Below are positions 17,701 through 26,151 of a stretch of DNA of 42,674 bases, in pieces. The notes under the pieces were generated by a model. The model had not been told where the DNA came from. It was given only the letters and a program-made list of their open reading frames with translations, and did not search any database. Both the position numbers and the translations under genes were made by a program. Position 1 is the first letter of the stretch; the number at the start of each line of letters is the position of its first letter. Origin of the DNA: Azotobacter paspali (GTDB lineage Bacteria > Pseudomonadota > Gammaproteobacteria > Pseudomonadales > Pseudomonadaceae); assembly GCF_042434745.1 (NCBI RefSeq), contig NZ_JBHLSS010000004.1; one strand, written 5' to 3'.

Positions 17701-20700
17701 CGGCGACCGTGTCGTTCACATCAAAGGTCGTTTGCGTCCAGGGATCGAAGACGACCTTCTCGTAAGTGTGATTCGGATGCAGCGTAGCGACGACACGCTC
17801 GACCGGGTCGTAGAAGAGTACAGGACTGACGCCCGTATCCGTAACCTCGGGCTCCCTCTCGTAGAGGTGCGTCGCGCTGAAGAAAGGTTCGTACTGCTTG
17901 ACGGGCTTGCCCTTGTTGTTGAAGACCGTCCGCCCTGAGCCGACCCAACGACGGGGAACATCTGTATCTCCCGGCTCAAGCTTGCCGGGCTCGATGTCGC
18001 CGGAGGGCAACGCCACGGGGGCTTGGCGCTTACGGGCTTTCCCCGGTTCTGCCTGAATCTTCTTCTGGATCTCGCGACCGAACCCGTCGGAGAAAAAGAA
18101 GCTGAGCTGGATCTTGGTCTGGCCGTCGCGTGCCGGTTCGAAGTGAGTTTCACGCGCCAACGTGGCGGCGAACGGAGGCTGCCCAACTCGTCTGTAGCGA
18201 TCGAGATCGTACACGATGCGGGTCGTGGCCTTACCCAGAAGGGATGCCGCTTCGGCCTGAGGATCCGCGATGAACGCGCGCACCTTGGCCAACGTCGGAT
18301 TCGCGCTGAAACCTTCGAGCAAGTCGCCGAATGGTTGCCCCGGCTTCCCCATGATCGCCGTCGCAACGACCATCCCGAGCTCGTCGAAGGCCAACGTTGA
18401 GCGGTTGCGGTTCGGATCCGTGACCTCTCGAGGCTGGAGCACCCGGTAGTCGTTCGCGGCCGCGACCGAGTTGCCTACCGGATCCGTGGTTCGGGTGACG
18501 AGCAGATCATAAACGTCGTATTCGACCACAGTCGTCTGATCGAAGGCATCGGCGACCTTCCGCGGAACGAAGAAGTGCTGGCGCGCGGTGCTCAGCTCGA
18601 TGGCGGCGGTGAGCGCTGGATTGCTCGCGTTCGCTCCCGAATCGAAGAAGACTTTGCCGGACGGTATCCACCAGTTGCCGTCCCAAGCAACGTACCCGCC
18701 TTGATCGCTGCCCTTTCCTTCGAGCAGCGCGTTCGGATTGGGTAGCAGTGCTTCATCGGGCTGACCTGCCTGCCTTCGCGTGAAGACCAGAGCGAGGAGC
18801 GAAGGCGTCAGGGCCAATTTGTACGTCTCGCCCGGCAAGGCCTGAGACTCAACCTTGCCAAGTGCCGACAGGGCACTCAGATCGTCCTTGCGATAGAGCG
18901 TGCGCACATCCTCGATGAGGCGCTTCTGCTTCTTGGTGACGTCGGCCTCGACCTCGTACGGAATCTCCGCGGCCGACGCGAGCAGGGCGAAGTTGTTCCG
19001 AGACCACTCCTCGAAGCTGAAACGTGCGCCCTTCTCGGGCGTGAACCCCGTCAGTTCATAGGTTCGGGCTTCGGCTGGGATTGGTGCGCGATGATGCCCT
19101 GCCACCAGAACAGCCGGGGGAATCTCGTTCTGCGTGTAGCTGCTCTCGCTGTACGTGATGAGCAACTGGGATTGCTTCGCCTTGTCTTCGACCATCAGCG
19201 CCGCGTCCGTGGACGGCGTGCGACGACCATAGGCAACAGCGAGAGACTTCAAGACGTTGCCGAAGGGGTCGACCTCCAGCGTGAAAGTGTGGCTGATGCG
19301 TGGATCGGCCGGATTGCGCTCGTAGTGGTTGCTCAGGACCTCGCGGGGATGGGCAAAGAAGACCGCATGGCGATTGCCGAGCCGCTGCTGAAGTCGCTCA
19401 AGCGTGAAGTTCTGCTCGACGACCGTGTAGGGTGTGGCCGCGCGCTCCTTCTCCTCGGGCGAGGAGTTGTCATTGGCGTCGAGCGCGTACACCTCCTGGC
19501 GCAGCATCATGCCCTTGAGCGCACGGCACGCCTCGCGCTCCTCGTCGAGGGTCAGACTCTCGGGCAGAACGGTGTCCGGAAGTAGCCGCTCCCTCGCCTC
19601 GTCATCGGTGAGCCCCGGCTCTCGGTAGTACTCGCCGACGTCTTTGTCATCAAGGAGGCCGGCGAAGAAATCGGAGACGTGGTCTCGCCCGAGATAGATG
19701 CCTGTGTGAAACCAGGTTTTAGTCAAAACCGGCGGCACATGCGAAACGGCATCGACGTTGGTCGTGCCCGGCTGCGCACCTGCGGCAAAGGTCGCGAACT
19801 CTTCGGTGTCGCGCTGCTCGACCATTCCGAAGCCGCGGAACTCGCGCTCCACACCGTCGAAGTAGCCGTGGTGGTATTTGTAGGAGGTGGCGAAGCGATT
19901 GCCGCTGATATGGTCGAACGTGGTCACGCGCTCGACAACGTGCACCGGGAACGGCAGCCGCGTGATCCACGGCCTGCCTTCACGCTTGTCTTCCAAGTAG
20001 AACTTCGTGGAGGACGCGTACTCGACCTTCGTCTCGGCGCCGAGATTGTTCGTCGAGCGGACGAGCAGGTGGGGCTTCTGCCCGCCCATCAGGTCGATGT
20101 ACCGAAGCGGACGTCGCACATCGCCGGGTAGCGGCGATGACCAGACCAAGCATGCGGTTTTGTTGCCCAGCAGGTCGGCTGTCGATATCGACGTTAGGTT
20201 GTCGATGCGCGGGAATGTCGGAAGATGGCGCGCCTCACTCCAGCGGTTGCCCGACTGGTTGAAGTAAATGCGCACATTATCGCGATGCAGGTAGATGATA
20301 TCGGTCGTTCCCGAGCCATCAATGTCGGCCAGCCGAATGCGCCGCTGCTCGAACTGGTCCGGGTTGTCGAACCATGGCGCGTTGTCCATGGTGACCTTGG
20401 CGCCGAAGCGGCCGTACCCGAGGTTTGGCCAATAGCAAACCTCACCATTCCGGATGCGCACCAAGTCGGTGAGGCCATCGCCGCAGAGATCGGCGAGGTA
20501 GATGGATTGCGTACCATCAGCGAGCACCAAGCGCGGCCCGCGCTCCTCGTCGCGCGGATGATGAGTCTTACGCGCGGGACCGTATCCGTCTTCCGCGAGG
20601 GACGGATACCAGGTGAAGACGTTGTCCTCGGTGATAAGGATGTCCGCATGGCCGTCGCCGTCGAGGTCGATGAAACGAAGATTGGGCTCGTTCCAGTTGA

Positions 20701-22387
20701 GGTTCGGCAGCTTGCGGAACGTGCGGAAGGTCTCCCAGCTCTCCTCCAGAGTCCGCTCGTAAAAGCCGGGGGTTGGTCCACTGAACGAGACAACGTCGAG
20801 CTGACCGTCACCCGATAAGTCGAGGAGCTGCGTCCCGCCACTCGCCATCGCGAACAGTGACGGCTTGGTGGGAACGACCTGCAGCGCTCCGAAACGACCC
20901 TCTCCAAGATTGGGCTTGTAGAACCACGCCCCAGCCTGCTCCGTCAGAATTCCCGAAACGCCTTCTCCGTCGAAATCGACCCATTGATAAGTGGAGCCGT
21001 CGACGCCTACGGGAAGACTCTCAGTTGCCGAGGCATCGAGGTACCGAATCTCATCCTGGACCTTTGCCTTGCTGTACTCGAACTCGAGCGGCGGAAGAGC
21101 CCTCTTCAGATAGGTGATGTACTTGACGCCGCCCCGTTCGATGACTGCTTGGCCGTCACGTACGAAGCCGGACTGAGTGATGGATTGAATGAACGACGCG
21201 AATCGCGAGCTGCCTTGGTGGCCCAGCTCGTTGTCGATCGTCGGAGACTTCGAGTAGTCGAGGTCCTTGTACTCGAACTCGATGGTGCGAACGAGGCAGG
21301 GCTCGTCGCCAAGCTCTGCAAGGCGGTCCTGGTTCAACTCCGGGAAGCGGTGGAACATCAGCACGCGACGGCAGCGGCGGTACGAGCGCACCTCGAAACC
21401 GGCTCGATGCGATGAGAAGGCATCGGGTCGTAATGCCCACGTGCCGTCTGTCTTCCACGAAGCGTGAACGAGCTGGTGTTGCTCGTCTGCCGGTTGCCCC
21501 TGGGCGAGAGGAATTTCCTCGTAGTGGCCTTCGTCGTAATCGAACACCACCTCGAAGAGCCAGGTGGCCAAGGAGAGGTCCGGCTGAACGAGGCGCGAGA
21601 CGCGATTGCCGTACTTGACGTGCTTCAGGTAGCGATTGGCCGTGCGGGTGCGATTGCGCTCGTTGGCCAGCGACCGGTCCACCCCGGCATCGTTCTCGGC
21701 CGCGTACTCGTAGACGATCGCGTTGCCCTTGTCGTCGTAGCTTGCGCAGATGAGCCAAGTGAAGATGCGCGTCGGATGCGCTGGATCAGGGTCTGCTGGA
21801 TCGAAGATGCGGGAGTTGTTGTCGTGGCCGTAGAGGGTCGTGACATTCTCGGGCGTGATCGAGCGCCAGTGGACCTCTCCCGTGGCTCGGTCGGTCCATC
21901 GCTCGATGCGCGCGAAGAGTCCCTCTACCCGCGGGCGATAGCGATGAATCATGAAGCCTGGAGTGCTGACCTCGTCCTTGCTCCTGCTGCCGTCCGCCTC
22001 GAGAACGGGCACGAGGTCTTCTGCGCCGGAGAGGACGTAGACGTCCGACTCGCGGGCGTCGTCGTACTGAGGTAGCCCCTTGTCGGTCTTGCGCGTGATG
22101 GACGGGAGGGAGAGCAACCACCCGAATCCGAAGAGACCGTTGCCCACCCCCGAGTCGTACGAGAGCGAGAGCTGCGGCCCGAACCCCGCGCGGCCGGGGC
22201 TCGTGGGGATCGGCACCGTCATCGACCCGGTGCCGGTGACGGGGGTGGCGCCGAATTTCTCGCCCATGCCACGAATTGCTCCCCCGCCCTTGGGCAACTG
22301 AATGCTTGGAGCCATCTGCCGAAATTCGTCAGCCCGCACGGAATTATCTAGGTTTCCATTCCGCCTGCTGATTTCTGCCTCGGACAT
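14462..22387 (-). CDS. Fused Tc toxin subunits B and C (SpvB-TcdB-Rhs) with a GIY-YIG-like C-terminal toxin
   Basis: A 2641-residue protein. The ATG at 22387 was chosen for the GAGG five bases upstream; the open frame to 22501 lacks this. Residues about 15-330 are the SpvB domain (SIQLPKGGGAIRGMGEKFG). FG-GAP/VCBS-like repeats with DLDGDGHADILI and DIDGSGTTDIIYL span about 515-715. TcdB mid-N and mid-C domains follow (about 730-1030; HHGYFDGVEREFRGFGMVEQ). Rhs/YD repeats then run to the core motif GFCYFGARYYACWLARWPTFDP and PIRLFDPDGQ at about residue 2310. That DPxG motif marks the usual self-cleavage site. The last 330 residues are Ala-rich, then Pro-rich, and end in a compact domain with GVY, nine residues, KIG, then Arg, Glu and Asn in the GIY-YIG order. 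TcB and TcC are separate in Photorhabdus but fused in some bacteria. The toxin should be encapsulated in the Rhs cocoon and injected through TcA. Confidence 0.88.
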   Translation of the reverse strand: MSEAEISRRNGNLDNSVRADEFRQMAPSIQLPKGGGAIRGMGEKFGATPVTGTGSMTVPIPTSPGRAGFGPQLSLSYDSGVGNGLFGFGWLLSLPSITRKTDKGLPQYDDARESDVYVLSGAEDLVPVLEADGSRSKDEVSTPGFMIHRYRPRVEGLFARIERWTDRATGEVHWRSITPENVTTLYGHDNNSRIFDPADPDPAHPTRIFTWLICASYDDKGNAIVYEYAAENDAGVDRSLANERNRTRTANRYLKHVKYGNRVSRLVQPDLSLATWLFEVVFDYDEGHYEEIPLAQGQPADEQHQLVHASWKTDGTWALRPDAFSSHRAGFEVRSYRRCRRVLMFHRFPELNQDRLAELGDEPCLVRTIEFEYKDLDYSKSPTIDNELGHQGSSRFASFIQSITQSGFVRDGQAVIERGGVKYITYLKRALPPLEFEYSKAKVQDEIRYLDASATESLPVGVDGSTYQWVDFDGEGVSGILTEQAGAWFYKPNLGEGRFGALQVVPTKPSLFAMASGGTQLLDLSGDGQLDVVSFSGPTPGFYERTLEESWETFRTFRKLPNLNWNEPNLRFIDLDGDGHADILITEDNVFTWYPSLAEDGYGPARKTHHPRDEERGPRLVLADGTQSIYLADLCGDGLTDLVRIRNGEVCYWPNLGYGRFGAKVTMDNAPWFDNPDQFEQRRIRLADIDGSGTTDIIYLHRDNVRIYFNQSGNRWSEARHLPTFPRIDNLTSISTADLLGNKTACLVWSSPLPGDVRRPLRYIDLMGGQKPHLLVRSTNNLGAETKVEYASSTKFYLEDKREGRPWITRLPFPVHVVERVTTFDHISGNRFATSYKYHHGYFDGVEREFRGFGMVEQRDTEEFATFAAGAQPGTTNVDAVSHVPPVLTKTWFHTGIYLGRDHVSDFFAGLLDDKDVGEYYREPGLTDDEARERLLPDTVLPESLTLDEEREACRALKGMMLRQEVYALDANDNSSPEEKERAATPYTVVEQNFTLERLQQRLGNRHAVFFAHPREVLSNHYERNPADPRISHTFTLEVDPFGNVLKSLAVAYGRRTPSTDAALMVEDKAKQSQLLITYSESSYTQNEIPPAVLVAGHHRAPIPAEARTYELTGFTPEKGARFSFEEWSRNNFALLASAAEIPYEVEADVTKKQKRLIEDVRTLYRKDDLSALSALGKVESQALPGETYKLALTPSLLALVFTRRQAGQPDEALLPNPNALLEGKGSDQGGYVAWDGNWWIPSGKVFFDSGANASNPALTAAIELSTARQHFFVPRKVADAFDQTTVVEYDVYDLLVTRTTDPVGNSVAAANDYRVLQPREVTDPNRNRSTLAFDELGMVVATAIMGKPGQPFGDLLEGFSANPTLAKVRAFIADPQAEAASLLGKATTRIVYDLDRYRRVGQPPFAATLARETHFEPARDGQTKIQLSFFFSDGFGREIQKKIQAEPGKARKRQAPVALPSGDIEPGKLEPGDTDVPRRWVGSGRTVFNNKGKPVKQYEPFFSATHLYEREPEVTDTGVSPVLFYDPVERVVATLHPNHTYEKVVFDPWTQTTFDVNDTVAAAQGQQQFATQDETGDPRTDPDIAGYVREYFKTQPNWETWYAQRIGSAMGTAERDAARKAEAHANTPTTAHLDVLGRVFITLAHNKVVCPSHALDGTVGRFATRVDLDIESNQRTVRDAVKRGVDPQGNAIVDELGRIVMRYDYDLLGNRIHQASMEAGERWMLNDAVGKPVRAWDSRLFLRRMTYDELRRPTGLFVTENGAERLAERTVYGEGQGDAANHRGQIYQRFDAAGVVTNAAYDFKGNLREHRRDLLPDYKVAVNWLQNPAATDGTFTSITTFDALNRPLTVTSPDGSVYRPTFNEANLLDKVDVRLRGAGVATSFVMNIDYNAKGQRERIDYGNGASTTYEYDPLTFRLSRLRTTRPANPDATASQLFDVPSVVQDLHYSYDPVGNITRIEDVALKTIVHAGQNVEPVGSYTYDAVYRLIEAKGREHIGQNAFNFNPPNGDCRDYPFVGRAHPNDLQALRNYTERYEYDPVGNFEALAHRFNGTGWTRRYEYREDSLLEAGKKNNRLTRTTVGNGFNQVEPYTHDAHGNMTSMPHLAAMVWDFKDQLQQADLGGGGTACYIYDGGGQRVRKVIESRNGVRQKERLYLGGFEIYREYNGAGISLERESLHVLDDKQRIALVETQTVQNGSVVNGPVPLQRYQLANHLGSSSVELDKDGALIAYEENHPYGTTSFQAGRSAAEVSLKRYRYSGKERDEETGFCYFGARYYACWLARWPTFDPKGVEAGINPYAFVVNNPIRLFDPDGQDWRDSLSWTQRAALWVDDRIQESPIAKGIVNNLDKRGEALMKAPGAIRDLAAKEGATGMVKAMATGVGHLVKDTGEALGDIAFEATHYEGDKSKEKIASRALDVVLNTADIVTLVDGAGAAKSVAVSGGKTLVQGGKVALETVKEGLEVAAQGGKLAPAMGVASAGGGTLAATGPVLAPLEVADVAKTGALLAVAAKEGGGSSAPKPKVPEPGEAAAAPKKPNLNNNTSTSRFGVYEVEVGGDLHKIGKADLNRVTQSSGLPTRLHQQVRKLEQAVGKGNVVGEVVEDLGETTSAQAKAAETARLRAYYEKTGKVPPGNQRSFKP

Positions 22388-22460
22388 TAAATCCTCACTA
22401 ATCCATATCCATATGCATAGTAGGGGGCAATGGCAATAGCGGAGCACGCTCAAATTTAGT
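22388..22460 (-). promoter_or_regulatory. Possible promoter of the Tc operon
   Basis: The region upstream of the TcB-TcC start is much more AT-rich than its surroundings. On the minus strand TTGCCA is followed after 17 bases by TATGGA, a weak sigma-70-like pair, close to a run of ATAT-containing repeats around 22400-22420. It is the only intergenic gap of the Tc cluster large enough for a main promoter. The exact boxes are uncertain. Confidence 0.3.
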
Positions 22461-22619
22461 ATGCAATAGAACGCATTTTCCGCGGCAAAGTTGTCGCGCA
22501 CTCAAGGACTTGAAAGGGCTTTAATGGCGCAAAGCGCTTGTCCGACTCGCGCCTATTCAACAACAACCGTTGCAGTGATACAAGTGCAATTCGAGGCGTT
22601 CTGCCGGAGGTCCTGGACG

Positions 22620-22793
22620 ATGAATTCGGCGCTCGAAAAACTGCTCGACAGACTCAGAACATCCATTGCAGACTGGCACATTGCTTTGGGAACTAAGCCA
22701 AGGGCAGGTCAAGCCGCTCAGCAGATCGGTGCTGAAGTAGGGTCACAGGCCGCTCAGATCCAGAAAAAAGCAGCTGTGCGTCAATGGAGATAG
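22620..22793 (+). CDS. Small hypothetical protein upstream of the SIR2 gene
   Basis: A 57-residue ORF (MNSALEKLLDRLRTSIADWH) with a strong GGAGG nine bases before its ATG. An amphipathic helix at the start and a Gln/Ala-rich middle are followed by a basic end (KKAAVRQWR). No family recognised. It reads in the same direction as the truncated SIR2 gene and ends 10-80 bases before it, so the two could be one operon. It is divergent from the Tc operon. Small size and lack of a known homologue keep confidence moderate. Confidence 0.4.
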   Translation: MNSALEKLLDRLRTSIADWHIALGTKPRAGQAAQQIGAEVGSQAAQIQKKAAVRQWR

Positions 22794-22872
22794 AAGTCAC
22801 CTTTTGGCTGCATTGACAATGGTCTCTCTCTTCGCATGCTGGCCAGTAGCCATTTTCAGAGAAGTTTCGGGA

Positions 22873-23268
22873 ATGATCGGTCAGTTTTTAGCTGAAATTG
22901 AAGCGTTCATCAGAACGTATGTGAAAGATATTGAGGATGGAGTTACCGCTGTTTTCGCCGGCGCCGGCCTCCCTAAAAACTGCGGCTTCGTTAATTGGAG
23001 CAAGCTGCTCAGTGAAATCACTGAAGAGTTGGGTCTAAAAGTTGAGTTGGAGCATAACCTTATTTCAGTTGCACAATACCATATCAACAAGAAGAACAGC
23101 TCGAACGGCCTGACTTGGAAAATCCTTGAAGAATTTTCGGATCAGGCAAAACTCTCTGACGCTCACAATATCATTTCGCGGCTTCCCATCAGGACATATT
23201 GGACAACCAATTACGACACCCTGATCGAAGACAGCCTCAAAAATAACTACCGCGTCGAGGTGGGGTAT
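22873..23268 (+). pseudogene. SIR2-family (SIR2_2-like) protein, truncated by an IS3-family insertion
   Basis: About 132 residues of a SIR2-domain protein of the kind found in antiphage systems that hydrolyse NAD. Visible hallmarks are VFAGAGLPKNCGFVNWSKLL, the nucleotide-binding GAG loop, and LPIRTYWTTNYDTLIEDSL, the T-N-x-D-type motif. The start MIGQFLAEIEAFI at 22873 fits where family members begin; an upstream TTG at 22804 is also open. No strong Shine-Dalgarno is seen at either. Reading continues into IS sequence after GYP (about 23268), so the rest of the SIR2 domain and any C-terminal effector part are gone. They do not reappear beyond the IS at 24506. GC content is clearly below that of the neighbours, consistent with transfer. 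The remnant is very likely non-functional. Confidence 0.75.
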
Positions 23269-23293
23269 CCTGACAAGACCAGACAGCCTCGTT

Positions 23294-24140
23294 TCAAGCG
23301 GCCTTCACTGAATCTCGATATCGCTTGGCAAATTCAGCGGGGGCCAGATAGCCAAGTCGCGAGTGACGACGCTGGCGGTTATAGAACATCTCGATGTATT
23401 ACCTGATCGAGCTTTCAGCCTCTGCGCGCGTGGCGTAGCGCCGGTGATGAACGAGCTCGTTCTTCAGCGTTTCCCAGAAGCTCTCGATCGGTGCCTTATC
23501 AAAACAGTTCCCCTTGCCTGACATCGAACGCTGCAGGCCAAACTGCTCCTGCAAATCACGGTAAGCTTTCGCGCAGTACTGACTGCCGCGATCCGAACGA
23601 TGGATGCGGCCTGGCGGTGGACGGTGCTGCTGGAGTGCCCGGAACAGAGCCCTGCTCAGCCAGTCGGTCGTCATCCGCTCCGAGAATGCGTAGCCAACGA
23701 TCTCGCAGGTAAACACATCCTTCACGCCCGCCAGGTACAGCCCCCTCCCCAGTCGGGATATACGTGATATCGGCCGTCCACAGCGCATTCGGCCGGTTCG
23801 GCCTGAACACCTGTCCCAGCACATTCTCGGCGACTGGCAACGTATGCGACGGGTGAGTGGTCGCCTTGAATTTGCGCCTCTGCCGGCCGCGCAGGCCCAT
23901 TTCACGGCGCAGGCGAGCGATACGGTCGCGCCCGGCAGCAAAGCCCATCGCAGCAAGTTCTGGCGTAAGCGGCGGATACCCTAGGTCTCCCGGTTTTTGC
24001 CATGGGCTGCCCGGATAGCCACCCGTAACCGCTCATTCTCCCGGTCTCGCGCCGAGGGGACCCGCGCGTGCCAGTCGTAGAAGCCCGCGCGTGACACGCC
24101 CAGCACCTGACAAGCCACCCTTACTGGGAACAGGTGCCGA
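23294..24140 (-). pseudogene. IS3-family transposase OrfB (DDE integrase), multiply disrupted
   Basis: Joined frames give an IS3-type OrfB: IEEHRHLFPVRVACQVLGVS at the start, ALWTADITYIPTGEG with the first catalytic Asp, HRSDRGSQYCAKAYRDL with the second, and PIESFWETLKNELVHH with the Glu. Lesions are a TAG at 23981-23983 where relatives have Tyr, a frame change near 23970, another near 23745 after PTGEG, and a TAA at 23402-23404 replacing a Glu codon after SSIR. After that stop the same frame continues YIEMFYNRQRRHSRLGYLAP to the natural end at 23294. FDKAPIES replaces the usual FDNAPIES. The enzyme cannot be made as a whole. Confidence 0.85.
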
Positions 24141-24147
24141 TGCTCTT

Positions 24148-24458
24148 CTATCCACGCGTACCGGGCAGTGACTCCCGAGCAAAGTACGCGGCTGCTTTTT
24201 TTACGATATCCCGCTCCGTGCGGACATCGGCGAGCTCCTTGCGCAGACGAGCATTCTCCGCCTCCCGCTCGGCAACGGTTCTCGCCCTTGGGGCTGGTTT
24301 CTCACTGCCTGCCATGGCAGCCGCCACCCAAGTGGCCAGCGTTCCCTTGGGAATGCCAACCGGCTGGCCGCCTCTTTACGGCTGAGTTCTTGTTCGAGGA
24401 CCAGCTTCACCGCTTCGGCGCGGAACTCTCTGGGTAACTGTTTCTGATCATGTTTCAC
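24148..24458 (-). pseudogene. IS3-family transposase OrfA, frameshifted
   Basis: The ATG at 24458 opens MKHDQKQLPREFRAEAVKLV, a helix-turn-helix OrfA. The frame is lost near 24365, where a one-base change turns the usual RLGIPKGTLATWV into another reading; the correct frame resumes as GIPKGTLATWVAAAMAGSEK and ends YFARESLPGTRG at 24148. A run of seven A residues on the coding strand at about 24187-24193 is the expected site for programmed -1 frameshifting into OrfB. Confidence 0.82.
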
Positions 24459-24617
24459 TCCCGATCACTGATGGTAGCAATCGAGACTGTCTGCCGAAAT
24501 CAGGCTATCCCAATGCAATATATAACTGTGCTAACGGGCACACTCTGTCGGAATTGCCCGACACCGGCAGGGGACGGTCTAGACTCGATTTCTAAAAGCT
24601 CCCAAGGAAAATCGAGC

Positions 24618-25313
24618 ATGTGCTTCTGGAGACTCACGATCGTCGCCTTGGCACTCGCCGGCGTCGCGTGCAGCAACGTACCCTCCTCCGAGAGCCGGCA
24701 TTCGGGCTTTCTCGGCGACTACAGCAGGCTGGTCAAGGACCCGTACTGGGACAACAGTGAATACTGGGTCAAGCCGGACCTGAAGCTGCGCCAGGACTAC
24801 GACAAGCGGATCGTCCTTGAACCCGCCCGCTACTACGTCGACTCCGCCACCCAGAAGTTGATTGCCGAGCGCGGCGAAGAAACCGCCAAGGTCCTCGCTC
24901 ATCTCGACCAGGCTATTCGCCGCGAGCTGCAGGCCGGCGGCTACCAGTTGGTGAAATCCGACGATACGCGCAGCCTGCGCCTGCGCCCGGCGATCACCGG
25001 CCTGATCCGCAACGCCCGCGACCTGAAGCCCACCGAGTACGTTCCCATCGGCTTTCTTATCGGTGCCGGCATGCAGCTCACCGGTGTGCGTGACCAACAG
25101 GTACGAATCTTTTTCGAGACCGAAATCCGCAATGCCAGAACAGGGGAACTCCTTGCCCAATCGGTCAGCGCTGCCAGCGGCAACGAAATCTCGCCTTCCG
25201 TCAAGGCTAGCGCCAACGACACTTACCAAGCCCTGGATGACTGGGCCAGGCAGGTGCGCGTGCGCCTGGACCGGGCCTATCGCCAGAGCGCCGAACGGCG
25301 GGCCGAACGTTGA
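24618..25313 (+). CDS. DUF3313-family lipoprotein
   Basis: A 231-residue protein starting MCFWRLTIVALALAGVACSN, a lipoprotein signal with Cys at residue 18 (the -3 position is Gly, which is less usual). The mature part contains HSGFLGDYSRLVKDP and YWVKPDLKLRQDYDKRIVLEPARYY, the pattern of DUF3313 lipoproteins of gamma-proteobacteria. AAGGA lies nine bases before the ATG at 24618; the longer open frame from 24450 has no such site and starts inside the IS. It is expected to be anchored to the outer membrane, facing the periplasm. Its function is not known. It appears intact and stands alone. Confidence 0.8.
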   Translation: MCFWRLTIVALALAGVACSNVPSSESRHSGFLGDYSRLVKDPYWDNSEYWVKPDLKLRQDYDKRIVLEPARYYVDSATQKLIAERGEETAKVLAHLDQAIRRELQAGGYQLVKSDDTRSLRLRPAITGLIRNARDLKPTEYVPIGFLIGAGMQLTGVRDQQVRIFFETEIRNARTGELLAQSVSAASGNEISPSVKASANDTYQALDDWARQVRVRLDRAYRQSAERRAER

Positions 25314-25634
25314 GCCAAACCTGTGGCAGATGGTCAAGGTCGAGCGGATCGCCCGAATGCAGGCCCAGCTTGTCGCGAATATCCCGAACACGAACATGGC
25401 GTCGTACTCGCCTGTTCGCGCAGGACCGACCCGCAGCGCGGCCGGAGACCGTTGCGCACGGCGGTCCGCTCAACACATCGAGATATCGAGGAGATCAAGG
25501 GCACGGCGCTGTTCGCACGCTTTCGCGAACGCAAAGGGCCTGACGTCGATCTCGCCCGCCATGCGTGGCATCCAGCCATTTCTGGGATCTTCGCGTACCG
25601 CGTAGCAGGACAGTTGCGCGGCAATCGAGCGGAG
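25314..25634. other. 321-base gap without a recognisable gene
   Basis: Several overlapping open frames exist on both strands but none has a recognisable motif, a good ribosome site or coherent composition. One plus-strand frame contains EIKGTALFARFRERKGPDVD, which might be a remnant of a coding region. I cannot assign it. Confidence 0.4.
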
Positions 25635-26123
25635 TCAGGGGCTGATTGAATAGCCCCGGGCGCTCATACAGTTGCTATAGGCTTGTTCGACGCTTGCGCT
25701 ACTTTGCTCGCTATCCCGCTCCGTACGCCGCTCCTGGCGGCGCTCTTGACGCTGCCGGGACGCACCGACCGCAGCGCCGGCGGCGGCTGCCTGACGGGCC
25801 TGCTCCTGTCGGTATTCTTCTTTGAGTTCGTCGTCGGCCCGATCATAGACATTCTCATGCTGTCGACCGCGTGCCTCGGCAGCCACTGAACCGGCCACGG
25901 CCCCGCTCGCCGCGCCACGCACGCGCCCACCGCCCCGGGAGTCATTGCTCTGACTGGACGAATCGGCTTGAGCGCCGGCCTGCGACTGACAGGCCGTGAC
26001 GTCCGCCTGGATCTGTTGCGAGCTTTGACCCTTCAGTGGAACCACGGTCGCCGCCCGGACATCGAACAAGACACCGGCCAGTAGCAGCCCGGCGAAGGCA
26101 TGTACGGCTGTAGGTCGAGGCAT
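25635..26123 (-). CDS. Periplasmic glycine-zipper (YMGG-like) protein
   Basis: A 162-residue protein with a signal peptide (about residues 1-24, AFAGLLLAGVLFDVRAA). The mature part has a Gln/Ser-rich stretch with a Cys (VTACQSQAG), then a Gly/Ala zipper (RGGGRVRGAASGAVAGSVAA), a charged Glu/Arg/Gln-rich helix (DELKEEYRQEQARQAAAAGA), and a final YSNCMSARGYSISP. The two Cys at about 44 and 152 could pair. This resembles YMGG-like glycine-zipper envelope proteins of unknown role. GGAGG lies eight bases before the ATG at 26123. A perfect palindrome lies about 30 bases upstream and could control it. Confidence 0.72.
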   Translation of the reverse strand: MPRPTAVHAFAGLLLAGVLFDVRAATVVPLKGQSSQQIQADVTACQSQAGAQADSSSQSNDSRGGGRVRGAASGAVAGSVAAEARGRQHENVYDRADDELKEEYRQEQARQAAAAGAAVGASRQRQERRQERRTERDSEQSSASVEQAYSNCMSARGYSISP

Positions 26124-26151
26124 GAAACAATCCTCCGAAAAGTCAAAGCAC

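Larger units (their letters stand above)
23271..24502 (-). mobile_element. Decayed IS3-family insertion sequence (about 1.23 kb)
   Basis: Transposase genes read on the minus strand. Candidate ends are TGACAAGACCAGACAG on the left and, on the opposite strand, TGATTTCGGCAGACAG on the right (10 of 16 positions alike, TG...CA ends). TATCC occurs beside both ends (23266-23270 and 24506-24510) but not at exactly matching offsets, so I do not call it a clean target duplication. Length, two-orf layout and the A-run slippery site fit the IS3 family. The element carries several inactivating mutations and interrupts the SIR2 gene. Confidence 0.8.

Noticed and set aside
23266..24510. TATCC as target-site duplication of the IS3 element
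   Set aside because: TATCC is present near both ends, but at offsets that do not match the same inverted-repeat boundary, so chance cannot be excluded.
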